Shown in pieces: positions 45,969-58,573 of a stretch of 64,000 nt of DNA. Source of the DNA: Castor canadensis (lineage: Eukaryota > Chordata > Mammalia > Rodentia > Castoridae); contig NC_133391.1 of NCBI RefSeq assembly GCF_047511655.1, positions 109,219,384-109,283,383 on the forward strand, given 5' to 3'. Made by a program: the position numbers and the translations under genes. How positions within the stretch are numbered: position 1 is the first letter of the stretch; every line of letters begins with the position of its first letter. The notes below the pieces were generated by a model, which saw only the letters and a list, made by a program, of their open reading frames with translations, searched no databases and was not told the DNA's origin.

Positions 45969-46089
45969 AATTAATGAAAAAATGCTAGCTATTTATGTTA
46001 TTTTATTAAGCTATTATTAAGGACAACTACAGCTGGATATTTGAATAATAATAATGGCAGAAAAATCGATGAAGAAAATGCAGAAAGAT

Positions 46090-47395
46090 TAATTACATGA
46101 GAGTTCAAAATATCTATGGATAAAAAGCTATAAATCAAAACAGAGGGAAAACTTGCAACATATATTGCAGACAATGAAGTAGTATCCTTGATAAGAAAAG
46201 AGTTCTTAAAAACCAATACCAGAGTGCTAGAGTGCTTGCCTAGCAAGCATGAGATCCTGAGTTCAAACTCCAGTACTGAAAAAAATAAAATAGCAGATTT
46301 TTACAAGAATTCCAAAGATATTCAACGTGGAAAGTATACTCTTTTAACAAATGATATTGAAATAATTAGATAGCCACATACGAAATAATGTTGGACCCTA
46401 CATCATACAATACATAAAAATTATTTCAAAATAGATCAAAGACCTAAACCTAAGTGTTAAAACAATTTTTAAAGAACTTTAGAGGAAAGCATAAATGTAA
46501 ATATTCATGACCTTGAATTAGTCAATGGTTTACTGAATACAGAATCAAGTGCACAAAACAAAACAAATGATACATTAGACTTCATTCCCACTTCAAGTAA
46601 TGATATTAAGAAAAGGAAAAGACACATCACATATTGAGAGAAAATATTTGTCAAGTCACTTATCTCATAAAATATGGCATCCATAATATATATTCACATA
46701 TAAAGAATTCCTAACAATTAATTAAAAAGATAATTTGCCCAATCCAAAACTAACAAAAGATCTAAGCAGACTTCTCCCAAGCAATATACAAATGGCCAAT
46801 TAATAATTCCGAAGATTCTCAATATCACAAGTCATTAGGGAAATGCAAACCAACCCAAATGACATACCAACACATTCTGATCAAGATGGTTACATTGTTG
46901 CTCACAATTGACTTAGTCATTAAAGGTAAAATGACTATCAAATGATGAACTGTTAAACAAAATGTGATTATATATATATATATCAATATTTTTCATCCAC
47001 AGAAAGAATAAACTACTGATATATGATATAAGATGACCCTTGAAAATAGTATGCAAAATGGAAAAAATCAGGCATAAAAGTAAAAGTACCACATATTATA
47101 TGATCAATTTTTATAAAATCTCCAGAAAAAGCAAATCCATAGAGACAGAAAGTAAATGTAGTGGTTGCAGGGGATGAGGGAGGAGGGAATAAGGAAAGAC
47201 TCCTCTTGGGTATAGGTTTTATTCAGGAATGATGAAAATATTTTGAAATTACATAGTGACGATGGTTGTACAATGTTGTAACTATACTAAAATCCCTGAA
47301 TGATATGCTGAAATTGTGAGTTTCATGGTATGCAAGTTACATTAACTTTTTAATATTTAAAAAATCAATAACAATTAGTAGACAAAAATTAAAAT
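46090..47395 (+). mobile_element. Ancient L1 (L1M-type) ORF2 end and 3' end
   Basis: It runs from the ORF2 C-terminal region ('AACTTGCAACATATATTGCA', 'GATCAAAGACCTAAACC' near 46435, 'CTCCCAAGCAATATACAAAT' near 46773, 'AGTCATTAGGGAAATGCAAA' near 46831) to the old 3'UTR ('AAATCCATAGAGACAGAAAG' near 47134, 'GATGGTTGTACAATGTTGTA' near 47261) and ends near 47395. Heavily mutated. It carries an ID SINE at 46203-46285. Confidence 0.8.
46203..46285 (+). repeat. ID-like SINE, sense
   Basis: 'AGAGTGCTTGCCTAGCAAGC' and 'CTGAGTTCAAACTCCAGTAC' followed by an A-rich tail. Inserted in the old L1. Confidence 0.85.
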
Positions 47396-48889
47396 ATGAC
47401 AATGAACTTAAAGGTCTCACAACTACAGTCAAATTTTTATGTCATTTTTAGCTATAGAAAAAATAATACAAACATTAGCCTACCAATTTTTCTTCTATCA
47501 AATTTATATATTCAAATAAAATTATGCATGTCAAAAAAGAGCATTTGCTCTATTCAATTTATTGTTCAAAGTACAAATTGCTGTAAAAAGCCAGTTAGTC
47601 ATATATGTGAGGTTTTTTTAATTATGCATCTGATCTATTTTTCTATCTCAATGAAATACCATATTGTCTTAATTACTGTAAATTTATAATATGCCTTTCA
47701 GGTTCACAACTCCTCCAACTTTGTTGTTCCTTTTTCTAAATTAAGATAATTAACACCTTAAGACAAAATGATTGTCTTGGCTATTCCAGGTAATTTTGAT
47801 TTCCATGTGAAATTTAAATCACTTGTCCATTTCTACAAAAATGTGTGCACATATTTTGATTGGAATTCATTGAATCTGTAGATTGATTTGGAAATAATTG
47901 ATCTTTTCCTAATTGAGTGTTCTGTTCCATGAACACACCATATCTTGTAATTTATTTAAATCTCATTTAATTTATTTGAAAAAATGTTTTATAATTTTCG
48001 AGTGCAAGTTTTGCATATCTTTTGGCTCATCACTGCCTAAGTATTTTGATGCTATGAAAAATAATAGTCTTTGAATTTCAGCTTTGCATTATTCATTGCT
48101 AATATGTAAAAACGGAAGTGATATTCGCACTTGGATCACGTATCTATCAACCTTGTTAAACTCAGTTGTGCTTTGTAGTAGCTTTTTGTAGATTCCATGT
48201 GATTTTTCTATGTAGATAATCATTTGGTCTGTGTATAAAGTTTTAATTCTTCCTTTCCCATTTGAATGCCTCTACTTTTTCTTTTTACCTTAATTCGCTC
48301 TCTGGAAACTTCCAGGGCAATGTTTAAAATGAGTGGTAAAAGTATTGTTTCTGATTTTAGCAAACATGGAGGTGTGCTGTGGATTTTCTGTCAATGCCTT
48401 TTACCACATTGAGAAACTTCTTTTGTATTCTTTGTTGAGAGTTTTTATGAGGAATAGATGTTAGATTTTGTCAAATGCTTTTCCTCTATCTACTAAGATG
48501 ATTTTATGTTTATTTATATGTCTTTACATCTGTAGCTATGTCCTTTTCTTTCTACCTGTCATCTCTCTATTGTATCTGTCCTTTAATTCAGTGAATCACA
48601 CTGATTTTTCTAATATTAATCTTGGATTTCTGGGATAAACAACATTTTGTCTAATTCATTTTCTGTGTTATTGGATAACTTTACTAAAGCTTGTTAAGAA
48701 TTTTTGTATTTTCATTTATGATAGAGAATTGATCTTTGGTTTGCTTCCTTCTTATGATTTTCTCTGGTTTGGGTGTTAAATAATGTTGGCCTCCTATAAC
48801 CTTCCTGTATTTTCTGAGAGTTTGAGCAGTTATTTCATCTTTAAATGTTTGGTGTTATTCACTGGTGAAGCTCTCTGAGTCTTGCATTG

Positions 48890-49110
48890 TCTTTTTTATT
48901 TATTTGGTTTTTTTTCATTTTTCTTTTATTATTCATATGTGCATACAAGGCTTGGTTCATTTCTCCCCCCTGCCCCCACCCCCTCCCTTACCACCCACTC
49001 CGCCCCCTCCCTCTCCCCCCCCAATACCCAGCAGAAACTATTTTGCCCTTATTTCTAATTTTGTTGTAGAGAGAATATAAGCAATAATAGGAAGGAACAA
49101 GGGTTTTTGT
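48890..49110 (-). mobile_element. Young L1 3' end, antisense, about 200 bp
   Basis: The reverse complement of 48905-49108 differs from 13240-13430 of the young L1 at only a handful of positions, so it belongs to the same young subfamily. T-rich tail at the left, purine tract antisense at 48964-49022. Confidence 0.9.
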
Positions 49111-49414
49111 GAAAATGTTAGTTTTTAAGTATGAATTCAATTTCCTTAATAGTGCAGCTCATTCAGGCTATCTTATTTTTTCTTGTTAGAGTTTTATCAT
49201 TATAGAATTTGAATATTACATTTAATTCATTGAATTTGTGAGATATATTTTCATAATATTCTCTCATAATCTTTTTACATGTATAGAACCAGTGTACCTA
49301 TGACCTGTTTAATGCATAATAATAATAGTTATTTTTTATCTTTGTTGGATAAGCCTGGAGAGAGGTTTATTGATTTTATTGACTTTTTCCCAGAACCATC
49401 ATTTGGTTTAATTG

Positions 49415-49540
49415 ATTTTTTTTTAATTTTATTATTCATATGTGCATACAAGGCTTGGGTCATTTCTCCCCCATGCCTCCACCCCCTCCTTTACCACCCA
49501 CACCGCCCCCTCCCTCTCCCCCCTACCCCTCAATACCCAA
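49415..49540 (-). mobile_element. Young L1 3' end, antisense, about 120 bp
   Basis: Antisense of the terminal ~110 bp of the young L1 3'UTR: 'GTGCATACAAGGCTTGGGTC', then the pyrimidine tract, ending at 'CTCAATACCCA'. Severely 5'-truncated; no clear target-site duplication. Confidence 0.88.
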
Positions 49541-50404
49541 TTTATATCATTTTCTTCAGTCTACTTACATTGGGTTCCATATGCTCACTTTTTTCTACTG
49601 TCTTAAAATAGAATTTGAAGTCATTGGTTTGACATTTTTCTTATATAAGTATGTAAAACTATACTTTTTTTAACTAAATGCTGCTTCCCTGCATTCTAGG
49701 ATTCTTGTTGCGCTATGTTATTGTTTTCATTTAGTTCAAAATAATTTTAATTACCTTTTTTATTTCTTCTTCAATCTTTGAGTTATTCAGAATTTTGTAG
49801 TTTAGTTTCCAAATACATAAAGATATTCCAAATAGATTTTGATATTTGTTTTTAATTCTATAGTCACAGAATTCATTTTGCATGACCCAGATCCATCTGC
49901 ATTTATAGAAAAGTGTTTTATGGCCCATAATATAGTTTATCTTGGTAAATGGCTGATATGTACTCAAAAAGAATATATATTCTGCTACTGTTAAGTAGAT
50001 TGTTCTATACATATCAATTAGATGAAGTTGATTTATACTATATTTACAACTTCTGTATACTTACTGATTTCTCTGTCTACTTATTCTGTCAACTATTGAT
50101 GAGGGATTTTAATCTTTCCTTGTAATTCTATTAGCTCTAATTCATGTAACTTGAATTCCACTATTAGGAACATATATTGTCAATTCTATAATGTTCTCCT
50201 GATTATTTGATTCCTTTATCACTATGAAATTACCCCCCCTTTTCCCCTGCTGATTTTTTATTCTGAAACCTGCACTTTTTGGTTTTAATATAATCTCTAG
50301 CTTCCTTTTGATTAATGTTAATGTCATATATATTTTTCCAACATTTACCTGTCATATATATTTCTACCATTTTATGTTTTTACTTATCAGAATGCTTTTA
50401 TTTT

Positions 50405-50695
50405 ATTTCCCTTTGAGATAGGTTTTTTTTATTCTTGTATTGGGTGTACATTGTGATACTTTCAAAAGTTGTCACAACATATCAAAAATATACTATTTGA
50501 ATTTACCTCCTCCATCATTCTCCTTTATCTCCCTGCCACCTCATTCTTGGAAGAGTTTCAACAGGTCTCATTTTTCCTTTTACATACATGTGTACATAAA
50601 TTTTCCACCATATTCACCCTCCTATAACCTTTCTTTATTTCCTCCCCTACTGCCATTGGCACCAACCTCCTAGACAGGATGTGTTTTGCCTTGAA
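50405..50695 (-). mobile_element. L1 3'UTR fragment, antisense
   Basis: Intermediate subfamily, as at 42765: 'TACATTGTGATACTTTCAAA', 'GAATTTACCTCCTCCATCAT', 'TTTCAACAGGTCTCATTTTT', 'CCTAGACAGGATGTGTTTTG'. Confidence 0.85.
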
Positions 50696-52504
50696 TATCT
50701 CTTCAGAAACATATAGTTTTCTCACAGTCTCTGCCTTGTAATTGGAGTTCTTGATCAATTTACATTTAACATAACTGTTGACTAGTCTACCATCTTGTTA
50801 ATTCTTTATTTGCTTCTTCTGCTCTTTTTTACTTATTCCTCATCTTTTTTCTATCTCCTTTTGGAACAATTGAGTATTTTTAAATATTCCAGTCTTTCTC
50901 CTTTATTGACTTATCACCTGTGATTCTTTATTCGACAAATTACTTGTTTTAGGGTTTATGATACACATCTTAACTTATCAGTCTTCTTTCAGTTGATATA
51001 ATATTACTTTCTGGGAATTAGAACTTTACAATGTTATAGTTTTGTGACCCCTGAATTTGGCCTTTGTGCAAATGTTGTTATGCAATTTACTTTTAATCTA
51101 TTACATACCCCATCATATGCTTATATCATTTTGCCTTAAGATGTTAATTATCTTAATTTACATTATAAGGAAAACGTTTTAATCCATATAGTTAATACTT
51201 TTGCCTTCCTCATTATATACATAGATCCAGATTACCACATAATACCATTTTCCTTCTGTAAGAACTTTTGGAACCATCATTGTACTGCTGGTGATTGATT
51301 GATTATTTTATTTTTTGTATGTTTGACAACATTTTCAGTTTGTCTTTGTTTTTGTTGAATATTTTTTCAAGATAAAGAATTTTAGGTTGACAATTACTTT
51401 AGTTCAGTGATTTAAAGATTATACCCCACTATCATCTTGCTGGCTTTGTCTCAGATAAGAAATCTGTCCTCAACTTTGTTACTCCTTTATAAATAATGTG
51501 TCTTCTTTTCTTCTTTCAGACTTTTTCTTCGATGTTGGTTTTGAGTATTTTGGTAATTATGGACCTTCATTTGATTTTCTTCATATTTCTAGTAATTGGG
51601 ATTTGTTGAGCTTTTTGTATCTATGGATTTATAGTCTGTCAAATTTGAAAAGTTTTTCACTCATTATTTCTTCAAAACTTCTTCTCCCTTCTCCCATTTC
51701 TCCTTTAAATATGAAATTGGAGTTCCCAGTTACATGCTTATTTGGTCACTTAAGTTTTCCTTCAGTTGAGTTATGCTCTTTTTCCTTGTTATTTACCAGT
51801 CCTTTTCTCTCTATGTTTCATGTGAGGTATTTTCAATTGCAAAGCCTTTAAGTTCACATCTTTTATTCTGACTTGTCTAACCTGCCATTAATCTCATTTA
51901 GTAAATTTTTTTGCCTCAGATATTGTCATTTCCATCCCTAAATATTTAATGTAGGTCTATTGTGTCTTCCTTGCTTCTATTGAACACATTCAATAATCCT
52001 CTATGTTCTTGAACCTTTGTAATATAGATATAATTATCCCTTAATGCTCTTATCTACTATGTCTGTCATCTGAATCTTTTCTGGGTCAGTCCACAGATTA
52101 ATTTTACCCTTTTTTAAATTTTTCTACTTGTTTGCATTCCTAGTAGCTTTGTGTTGTTTGCCATAAAATTTGAATTTGCCTCATTTAGTGCTAGCTTCTC
52201 TTTCTCTACAAATATTACCATAGTTTATAAGTATGATTAAGGTACTGAAAAGCATTTTCATTGTTCATAGCCATTTTTGAAAGTGATGTTAGGTGGTTCT
52301 TAATTTACATTTAGTTTTTTGCCTAATTTCCATAAACTTGAGGGCTTTAAATTTTTTTCTCCATTTCCTTTTTAATAACTTCTTCCTCTCTTACTCCATT
52401 TTGATCAGAGGCAGAAGCCATGGATAATTTTTTTTTCATAATTTTGTACTTCCATATTTTATACTTCTCTAAAGTAGTACACACATACATATAAAACTTG
52501 TGAT

Positions 52505-52735
52505 AGTAAGCCGGATGCCAGTGGCTCACATCTAGCTGGTTGGAAGACTGAGGTTGGGAGGATGGCAGTTCAAGGCCAACCTGGGCAAATACTTCATGAA
52601 ACCCCCATCTCCAAAATAACCAAACCAAAATGGATAGGATGTGTGGTTCAAGCAGTAAAGTGCCTGTTTTGTGAGTATCTCCTTTGCATAAAGTCCTGAG
52701 TTCAAACCCCAGTCCAGCAAAAACAACAAAAAACC
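52505..52735 (+). repeat. B1+ID composite SINE, sense
   Basis: B1 part 'GCCAGTGGCTCACATC … GGCAGTTCAAGGCCAACCTG', a short linker, then ID part 'GTGTGGTTCAAGCAGTAAAG … CTGAGTTCAAACCCCAGTCC' and an A-rich tail. Clearest example in the window of the B1-ID order; about 15 extra bases lie between the ID boxes ('GTGAGTATCTCCTTTGCA'). Confidence 0.9.
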
Positions 52736-53845
52736 TGTGATGATAAAACATGTTAAGATTTTAATAAAACAAAATTATATTATTTAGAACTATATTTGAT
52801 AATTAACCATATTAACATGCTTGAATAAATACTTATAAAAATGTTTGTCAACTTCATTGCCAAAATCCAAATTGTATCAGACTTTTTTCTATTAAGGACA
52901 AAAATCAGAAGTACATAATGTCATAATTTATGAGATAAAAATGGAAAGGCTTTTTTCAAAAAGAAAGATGTATGACTTTTTAAATATATAAAACTCATAT
53001 TACTAAGTCCTAATGTGGTACAATGAAACTATAAAAATAGCACTGACCTGACTCTAAATATAAGTTACCTGAAATCTTACATGTTCTAGAACCCAATGTA
53101 TTCATCAAAGGATTTTCTTAATAAAATCTTTGGGTCCCTAATTACAGATGTTTCTCCCATTACCAAACAACTGATGAGAATTCCATGGCTTAAATGTTCC
53201 ACTTTGAATAACATCTACTTTTCCCAAACTGAGAAATCCATCATACTACTGAAAGCCTGTTTCTACATCTGTAACTGCCTTTTGTGATCTCCTTGGGTGG
53301 CTTATTTATTTCCTGGAGTTTTCAAAGCTCAGATAATGAAGCAATCTTTCTTAAAAAAAAAAAAAAGGTATCAGAAATTCTTCACTAATTTTTTTGCTAT
53401 GTTTGTTTTAGGGGCAAAAAAGGGGGTATTTTCAAAATTCAAGGTTGTCCCATATTTATATCTAGCACAAGTTGATATGATAGAGTTCTGATGCCAGGAA
53501 TGTGTCCCAGGCAGCCTTCCTACTTAAGTAAGCTGAAGATTAATTCTTCAATTAGTTGAAAATTCTGGGTGGTCGTTAAAAACATAGCTCTTTGAAGAAA
53601 GAGAAGGAATTAATAATACTGTAAGTGTAAAATAACATTAGTTCTCTAGTTTTGAAGCTAAGAAAGAATGATTACCAATTTAGTGGGTTTTGTTTTTCTT
53701 ATACAATGTAGAATGTCTTATAGATATAGAACATACCTGATAGAGTAGAATTTCTTATCTTTTAAGAGGAAAACTTCTTTATAAATACAATGAAAAAAAA
53801 TAACACATGAATATTTGGGTTTAAAATTAGTGAAGATTAATTAAT
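52736..53845. other. Unique non-coding DNA
   Basis: Nothing recognised; an A-run at 53352. Confidence 0.45.
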
Positions 53846-53912
53846 TAGGTGTATATGTACATGTGCAAGCAATTGCATACGTGTGTGTGTATGTGTGTGT
53901 GTATTAATGCAC
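53846..53912. repeat. (TG)n-rich microsatellite
   Basis: TG runs with TATG/CATG interruptions (GTGTGTGTGTATGTGTGTGT). Confidence 0.85.
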
Positions 53913-56900
53913 TAACTTCATATTACCACAGCAAAATGAAATTTCTGGAGTTGTGTAGTAAATTTTTTAAAAACTCTCCATTGAGTAATTGGCCATTACT
54001 TAGCCTACTTTGCACATTTCATTTCACTTTCAAGTGTGAAATCACCCCTATGTGCTCTCTTGATGTTATCACCCCATTATAACTTGCCTTAGGCAAAGTA
54101 TTAAAGGAGTTGAAGTTGGTTTCGTAGATATTCTGTTACCTTCTAGAGACTCCTTTTTCCCTTTTATGTGTCTATATGGTGAAAATAATGTATTTCATTT
54201 CTAAGGACTTTTATTATCACCCTGAAAAATGTCCACTTAGCAGCTTTCCACTCCAGGGAAGCATAGGACAAGCTGGAAATGTAGTAATCTTTGCTACTCG
54301 AATGTCTGTAACTGTGGTTTTCATTACTACACAGGTTCTATGTATATAACAGTTTGACAATGGAAACTGTCACCATCTGGGTGTTCCAAATGTTCAATTT
54401 TGGTTTTGGCTAAGTCTACTGACCTTAACCATCCCCACACCACTCTTGTAAGTAAGAAGAACAGTCAGATTAATTTTATCTGGAGAAAAAAAAATTTCAT
54501 ACAAACAAGGACCTAATAATTGGAGTTGGTTGGCAAATGGACTGAGCAAATTTAAATAAGGTAGACTATGCATCTATTGTAGCCTTTGTAAATTCTCCAG
54601 ACAGCTCATTCTAAATGACACTTGGCTGTGCAAATACAATGTCTGTACTAAAACTTGTACTTAAGCTTGAACACAGAGCATTGAATTTAAGTTCCCCATC
54701 GTGCTGTTCAGCTTTATTAGATATGGGCCAAGTGGGCTGTGGATGACAAATGAATATTGCATGGCCTTCAGCTCAGTTTTCTTTGTTTGCTGCTTTATTG
54801 AAGGGATTATTAGTAGCTACCTGTCACCAGATAAGTAAGGGGTGTCAGAAGAAGTCTGTCTTCTACTGTCCACCATTGCCCTGAGTGCACTATTTTCTAG
54901 TGGTACAATCTCCTCAGTTAAAATCTCCCATTTAAATAGCTTTCCTCAAATGCTCATTCTGAAGAAAAGAAAGACTCAAAACTGCATTTGGCAAGTCTTA
55001 GCCAGGAAACTATCCAAAATTGTGGATACCCACAAAAGAGGTCAACATCCATTTGCTTTTCATGTGCATTTAATTATTGGAGAGAACTTGATTGGGCAAT
55101 TATGCTAGTATTTTGAAGCAACTTCATTTTACAATTGAGAATGGGGTCTCCTAAAGTGGGGACTGTGCCAGTGAATTCATGCCAGATCCATTGTGGGTAT
55201 TGAAAAGTTTAACTGGTAAAGAGAACTAAGTAGAGAATGGCAGACACTATGTCCTACAGAGGGAGAAATGTAGCTTGGTGCTTCATAGGAAGCAGCCAGG
55301 GTGGATGGTGTGGCTCTATGGTCACTGGGAAGACCAAATATTAGAGAAAATATTTTTCTCATTGCCCAAAATGTTCACTGTAGAAGATAAAACTTTAAAT
55401 CAAAGTTAATATTAAAGAAGCAAGAGATTGTCAGAAGACTAAGGATGGAAAAACTGTTGGGTTTAATGAAAGAGGGTTAGACACTTGTGTCAGTACAGCA
55501 GGTCTGAGGAGTGAGTCTGGAAATGCAGAGGTGTGAGTAGTTAGAATCTCCCAGACACCAGAGTTCTCAAAAGAGAAAGTAGGAAGAGATTGCACAGAAA
55601 GAAAGGAATAAGTAGATATAAAAGCATATTTACTTCATTCCACTTGGCCCATTTTCTGACATGAAGTTTCTTGCCTATCCTATGATTGTATCTTTAAAAA
55701 AAAAAAGTGAAAACAGTCTTTTGATCTTTCAGTAGAACAGCAATACTGTGAATGTTCTACAAAATATATATCTAAGATTTAAATATTCTAACAAAAACTG
55801 AAAGCAAAAATATGAAAGAATCAATCTTCATAATTTCTATTTCTTTCCATTATAGGTTAAGGAATAGAACATATCACAACATTAAACATTGATACATAGA
55901 ACTTGCAAAATAATGAGAGCATTTTATAGGCATACATGCTGAACATACAAGCAATAACAATACAATGGGAACATTGCTCTGATTAAGGAAATTGCACTTT
56001 AGTTGGCAAAGTTGAGTGTCTAATCATATAATGCAATCTACTGGGATTTAAAGAGTTCATTCCTGGTTTGGATTTCATAATGGTGAGTGATATTTTGGTT
56101 CTTGGATTGCATTTTATGTGCTTCCTCCTAAAATATTGAATGAATGCTTTGATGGCAATGAGGAGCTATTTTTTTTGTTGTTTTATTCATGTAGCTGAAC
56201 ACAAATTTATGCTGTTGTTAAGAGGCTTATTTTGAAACGACTTTCCTCCACTATCACTAGAAAATGCAAATTGTGGTCAAGAGGTTTCCAACTGAGTGCC
56301 ATGTTATTCATCTCTATGAGAGGACTAGCAGATGCAACCTTAGGCAATTCGCTGCATACAGAGAGAATATTTAACATTGTGTGCAGCTTTTCAAAACTGA
56401 TTTTGAATAAACCAGCAATGAAGCTAATGATTCAGCTGAGATAAGGTTTGTCTTTTTCTGTGGGTGATTTTCATTTTAACCACCAGGTGCTCTTTTTTTT
56501 GTTGGACACATTTCATAATTTTTAAGTTCATTTCCTTTTGTTTTCCATTCTTAAATTCCTATTACCTTCAGGTTCAAACAATCAACTTCACCTATTAACT
56601 TCTTCTTGTTTGTTTGTTTCTTTTTAGCAACAACATTTTTAAAGAATGAAATTTTTCCCTTGAAATTCAGGAATGAAAAAAACAACACACCCTTCCAGAT
56701 GTGGAGGAAATAAACCTTATCCAGCTCTTGAACTTCCAGAAATTGAAATGATCTTCTTTTGTTTTCTGTCATTCTGCACCCACCTGCTTTACTGTCTACT
56801 CCCACATCTTGGCCCAGTGCTGTACATTCAGAGAGCTGTCCTAAACACTCTGGCTCCAAAATGGTGGACAGGAGCTTGCTTGCATTGAATTTGGTGTATG

Positions 56901-57940
56901 ACATTAGCACAATGAACAGATAGCTTGCTTGTCTCCAAATTAGTTCATTGCTAGAATTTAATATTTGAAACCCAATGACATTAAGCCTTCATACTTTATG
57001 GTTTCTATTAATATTACCAACTCAGAAAAGACTTAAGATATGTAGACTTCACTGTCTTTGTATATAGACTTCACTGTCTTTGTCTCTCAGGTGAGCAAAG
57101 GGAGATTTCCATACCTGATAGAAAAGGACAAGGAGAGTCCAGAAAGTCTCATAAGACAGGTTTACATATCACAGACTAATTATCCTCACTTCTACCTTTT
57201 CATCACTAGCAATAGCTGTTTCTTTGTTTTATTTATCATAATTTTTTCTTAAGACCAGTCAGACAATTATGCAAAGAATAGATTCAAGGGCACAATCTAT
57301 TAAGGAAATTTTCAATTATCAGATAGGAAGAAATTAGATAGGTAATTTGGTCTCAAGTCTTGTTCATTTTCCTTTCATGTTATTTTTTTCTTTTTGACCA
57401 CATTTTTTCCATCCCTAAATTTTGTTTTGACTCAGTCATTGGTTCTAGTACAATTTCAAACAATCTCTGGTGTACCAGGGTAGAGAAATATAATGAGGGG
57501 TTGACAAAATGCCAGTACTACTTACACAAAGCCTTTGATGGATCAAACTGTGTATATTTTCCATTAGCGTGAGAATATTCTGTCAACCTCATGGATTGGG
57601 GATTAGTAAAGGAGAGAAGAGGTGGATGAGGTGGACCGTCAGCGCAAGAACCAATGTCAATGCTTTACAAACACTTTATATTCTCCACAAACAGGCTTGA
57701 AGGACTTGTGTGGAAACACTTGCAGAAAAGTATAGCTAAGCTAAGCTCTTGGCCTTTTCTGTCATAGTAAATTATTCTCTTTAAATGCGCAACAAACTTT
57801 GTACATGGCACATTGAGTCATCCACAAGCCACAGAGTCATGTCAGTCAACACAAATAATGGAGTCACCAAGTTATTCTAGTAATTGCCTTAGTTAACTTC
57901 AATGAGCTATATTTCAAGCTCCTATCTATCTGTGCTTAGA
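53913..57940. other. Repeat-poor non-coding block, possible CNEs
   Basis: Four kilobases without any recognisable transposable element and with balanced, complex sequence (especially 54240-54850 and 55980-56480). No reading frame shows a known domain. It could contain conserved non-coding elements, but this cannot be judged from one sequence. Confidence 0.4.
57043..57084. repeat. Small tandem duplication (22-bp period)
   Basis: TAGACTTCACTGTCTTTGT occurs at 57043 and again at 57065. Confidence 0.85.
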
Positions 57941-57949
57941 ACCATCACA

Positions 57950-58065
57950 ATGTCATTTATTCCTTCACTGAGTACTCACTGAAAATTTACGAGATGCCAA
58001 GAGGATAAAAACTAAAAAAAAAAAAAAAAAGTCTTTGTCCTCAAGGAATTTACATTCTTTAAATA
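57950..58065 (-). repeat. L2-type 3' end relic, antisense
   Basis: 'CATTTATTCCTTCACTGAGT … CTCAAGGAATTTACATTCTT', interrupted by an A-run of about 19. Confidence 0.45.
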
Positions 58066-58107
58066 TTAGCATTGAGTCAAACAATCTTACGTGCTTCATT
58101 AATACAG

Positions 58108-58573
58108 TAAGTCTGCCCTATTTGTGGATTTATTCCATGTAGTTTTAACTAAATTCAGCCAAAAAAATGAATAAATCAAAAGATATTTCCAAATCAAAAA
58201 TGTTAAATTCTGGTGTGCACATTACGCAGCTCTGTTGATCAGCCCTCAGTCCGTCACTCATTATTGTCAGCTGTGTTTAAATCCCTGGATGACCTACTGA
58301 GTGTTTCCCTGCCCTTAATTTTGTGAAAATATGCCTCTCAAAAAGAAAAGAGTCCCCAAACACAAGGTAAAAGTTAATAGTCTTAATTTTAGTGATAACG
58401 TGAATATTTTAGACTTGTGGAAAGGCAACATGTCTTTGGCGGAAGTTGGCCAACATTATGGGAAAACAAACCAAGCACCTGCAGTCCAGCACTGACCTCT
58501 ATTCATATTCATGGTTTCTTTTCAATAGTGGGCTCCTTGGGATCACACAACCACAGACACCAAGGGTCTACTA
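58108..58573 (+). mobile_element. Internally deleted Tigger (pogo-like) element
   Basis: Terminal inverted repeats are visible: 'AGTCTGCCCTATTTGTGGA' at the left and, as reverse complement, 'AGTAGACCCTTGGTGTCTGT' at the right. Between them lie a 5' leader and the start of a transposase frame (58331-58493), then a direct jump to the right end. This is a deletion derivative of an autonomous element. Confidence 0.65.
58331..58493 (+). pseudogene. Tigger transposase N-terminal remnant (53 codons)
   Basis: From ATG at 58331 the frame is open to TGA at 58491-58493 and encodes a Lys-rich start (MPLKKKRVPKHKVKV) followed by LNFSDNVNILDLWKGNMSLA and EVGQHYGK. This has the spacing of the first helix-turn-helix of pogo/Tigger transposases, which binds the terminal repeats. 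The DDE catalytic domain and the second DNA-binding motif are missing. That no stop interrupts the 53 codons in so old an element is mildly notable, but the stretch is short enough for chance. No promoter or partner is evident. Confidence 0.55.

Larger units (their letters stand above)
47690..52330 (-). mobile_element. Ancient L1, antisense, long and nested
   Basis: On the minus strand the order is 5'-type sequence (50760-52330), then ORF2 endonuclease region (49750-50330), then RT (47690-49400). The translated minus strand gives YRTIYLTVAEYIFFLSTYQP … FTKINYIMGHK at 49890-50010, which aligns with [20 protein letters not shown] … [11 protein letters not shown] of the young ORF2. NLYAPN-like 'ELTIYVPN' lies near 50170. 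Many stops. Three younger L1 fragments interrupt it (48890, 49415, 50405). The 5' part resembles old L1M/HAL1 leader sequence ('GATTTAAAGATTATACCCCA' near 51410). Confidence 0.75.

Noticed and set aside
51498..51851. 117-codon plus-strand frame rich in Ser/Phe/Leu
   Set aside because: Antisense of the old L1 leader; Phe/Ser/Leu richness comes from T-rich sequence.
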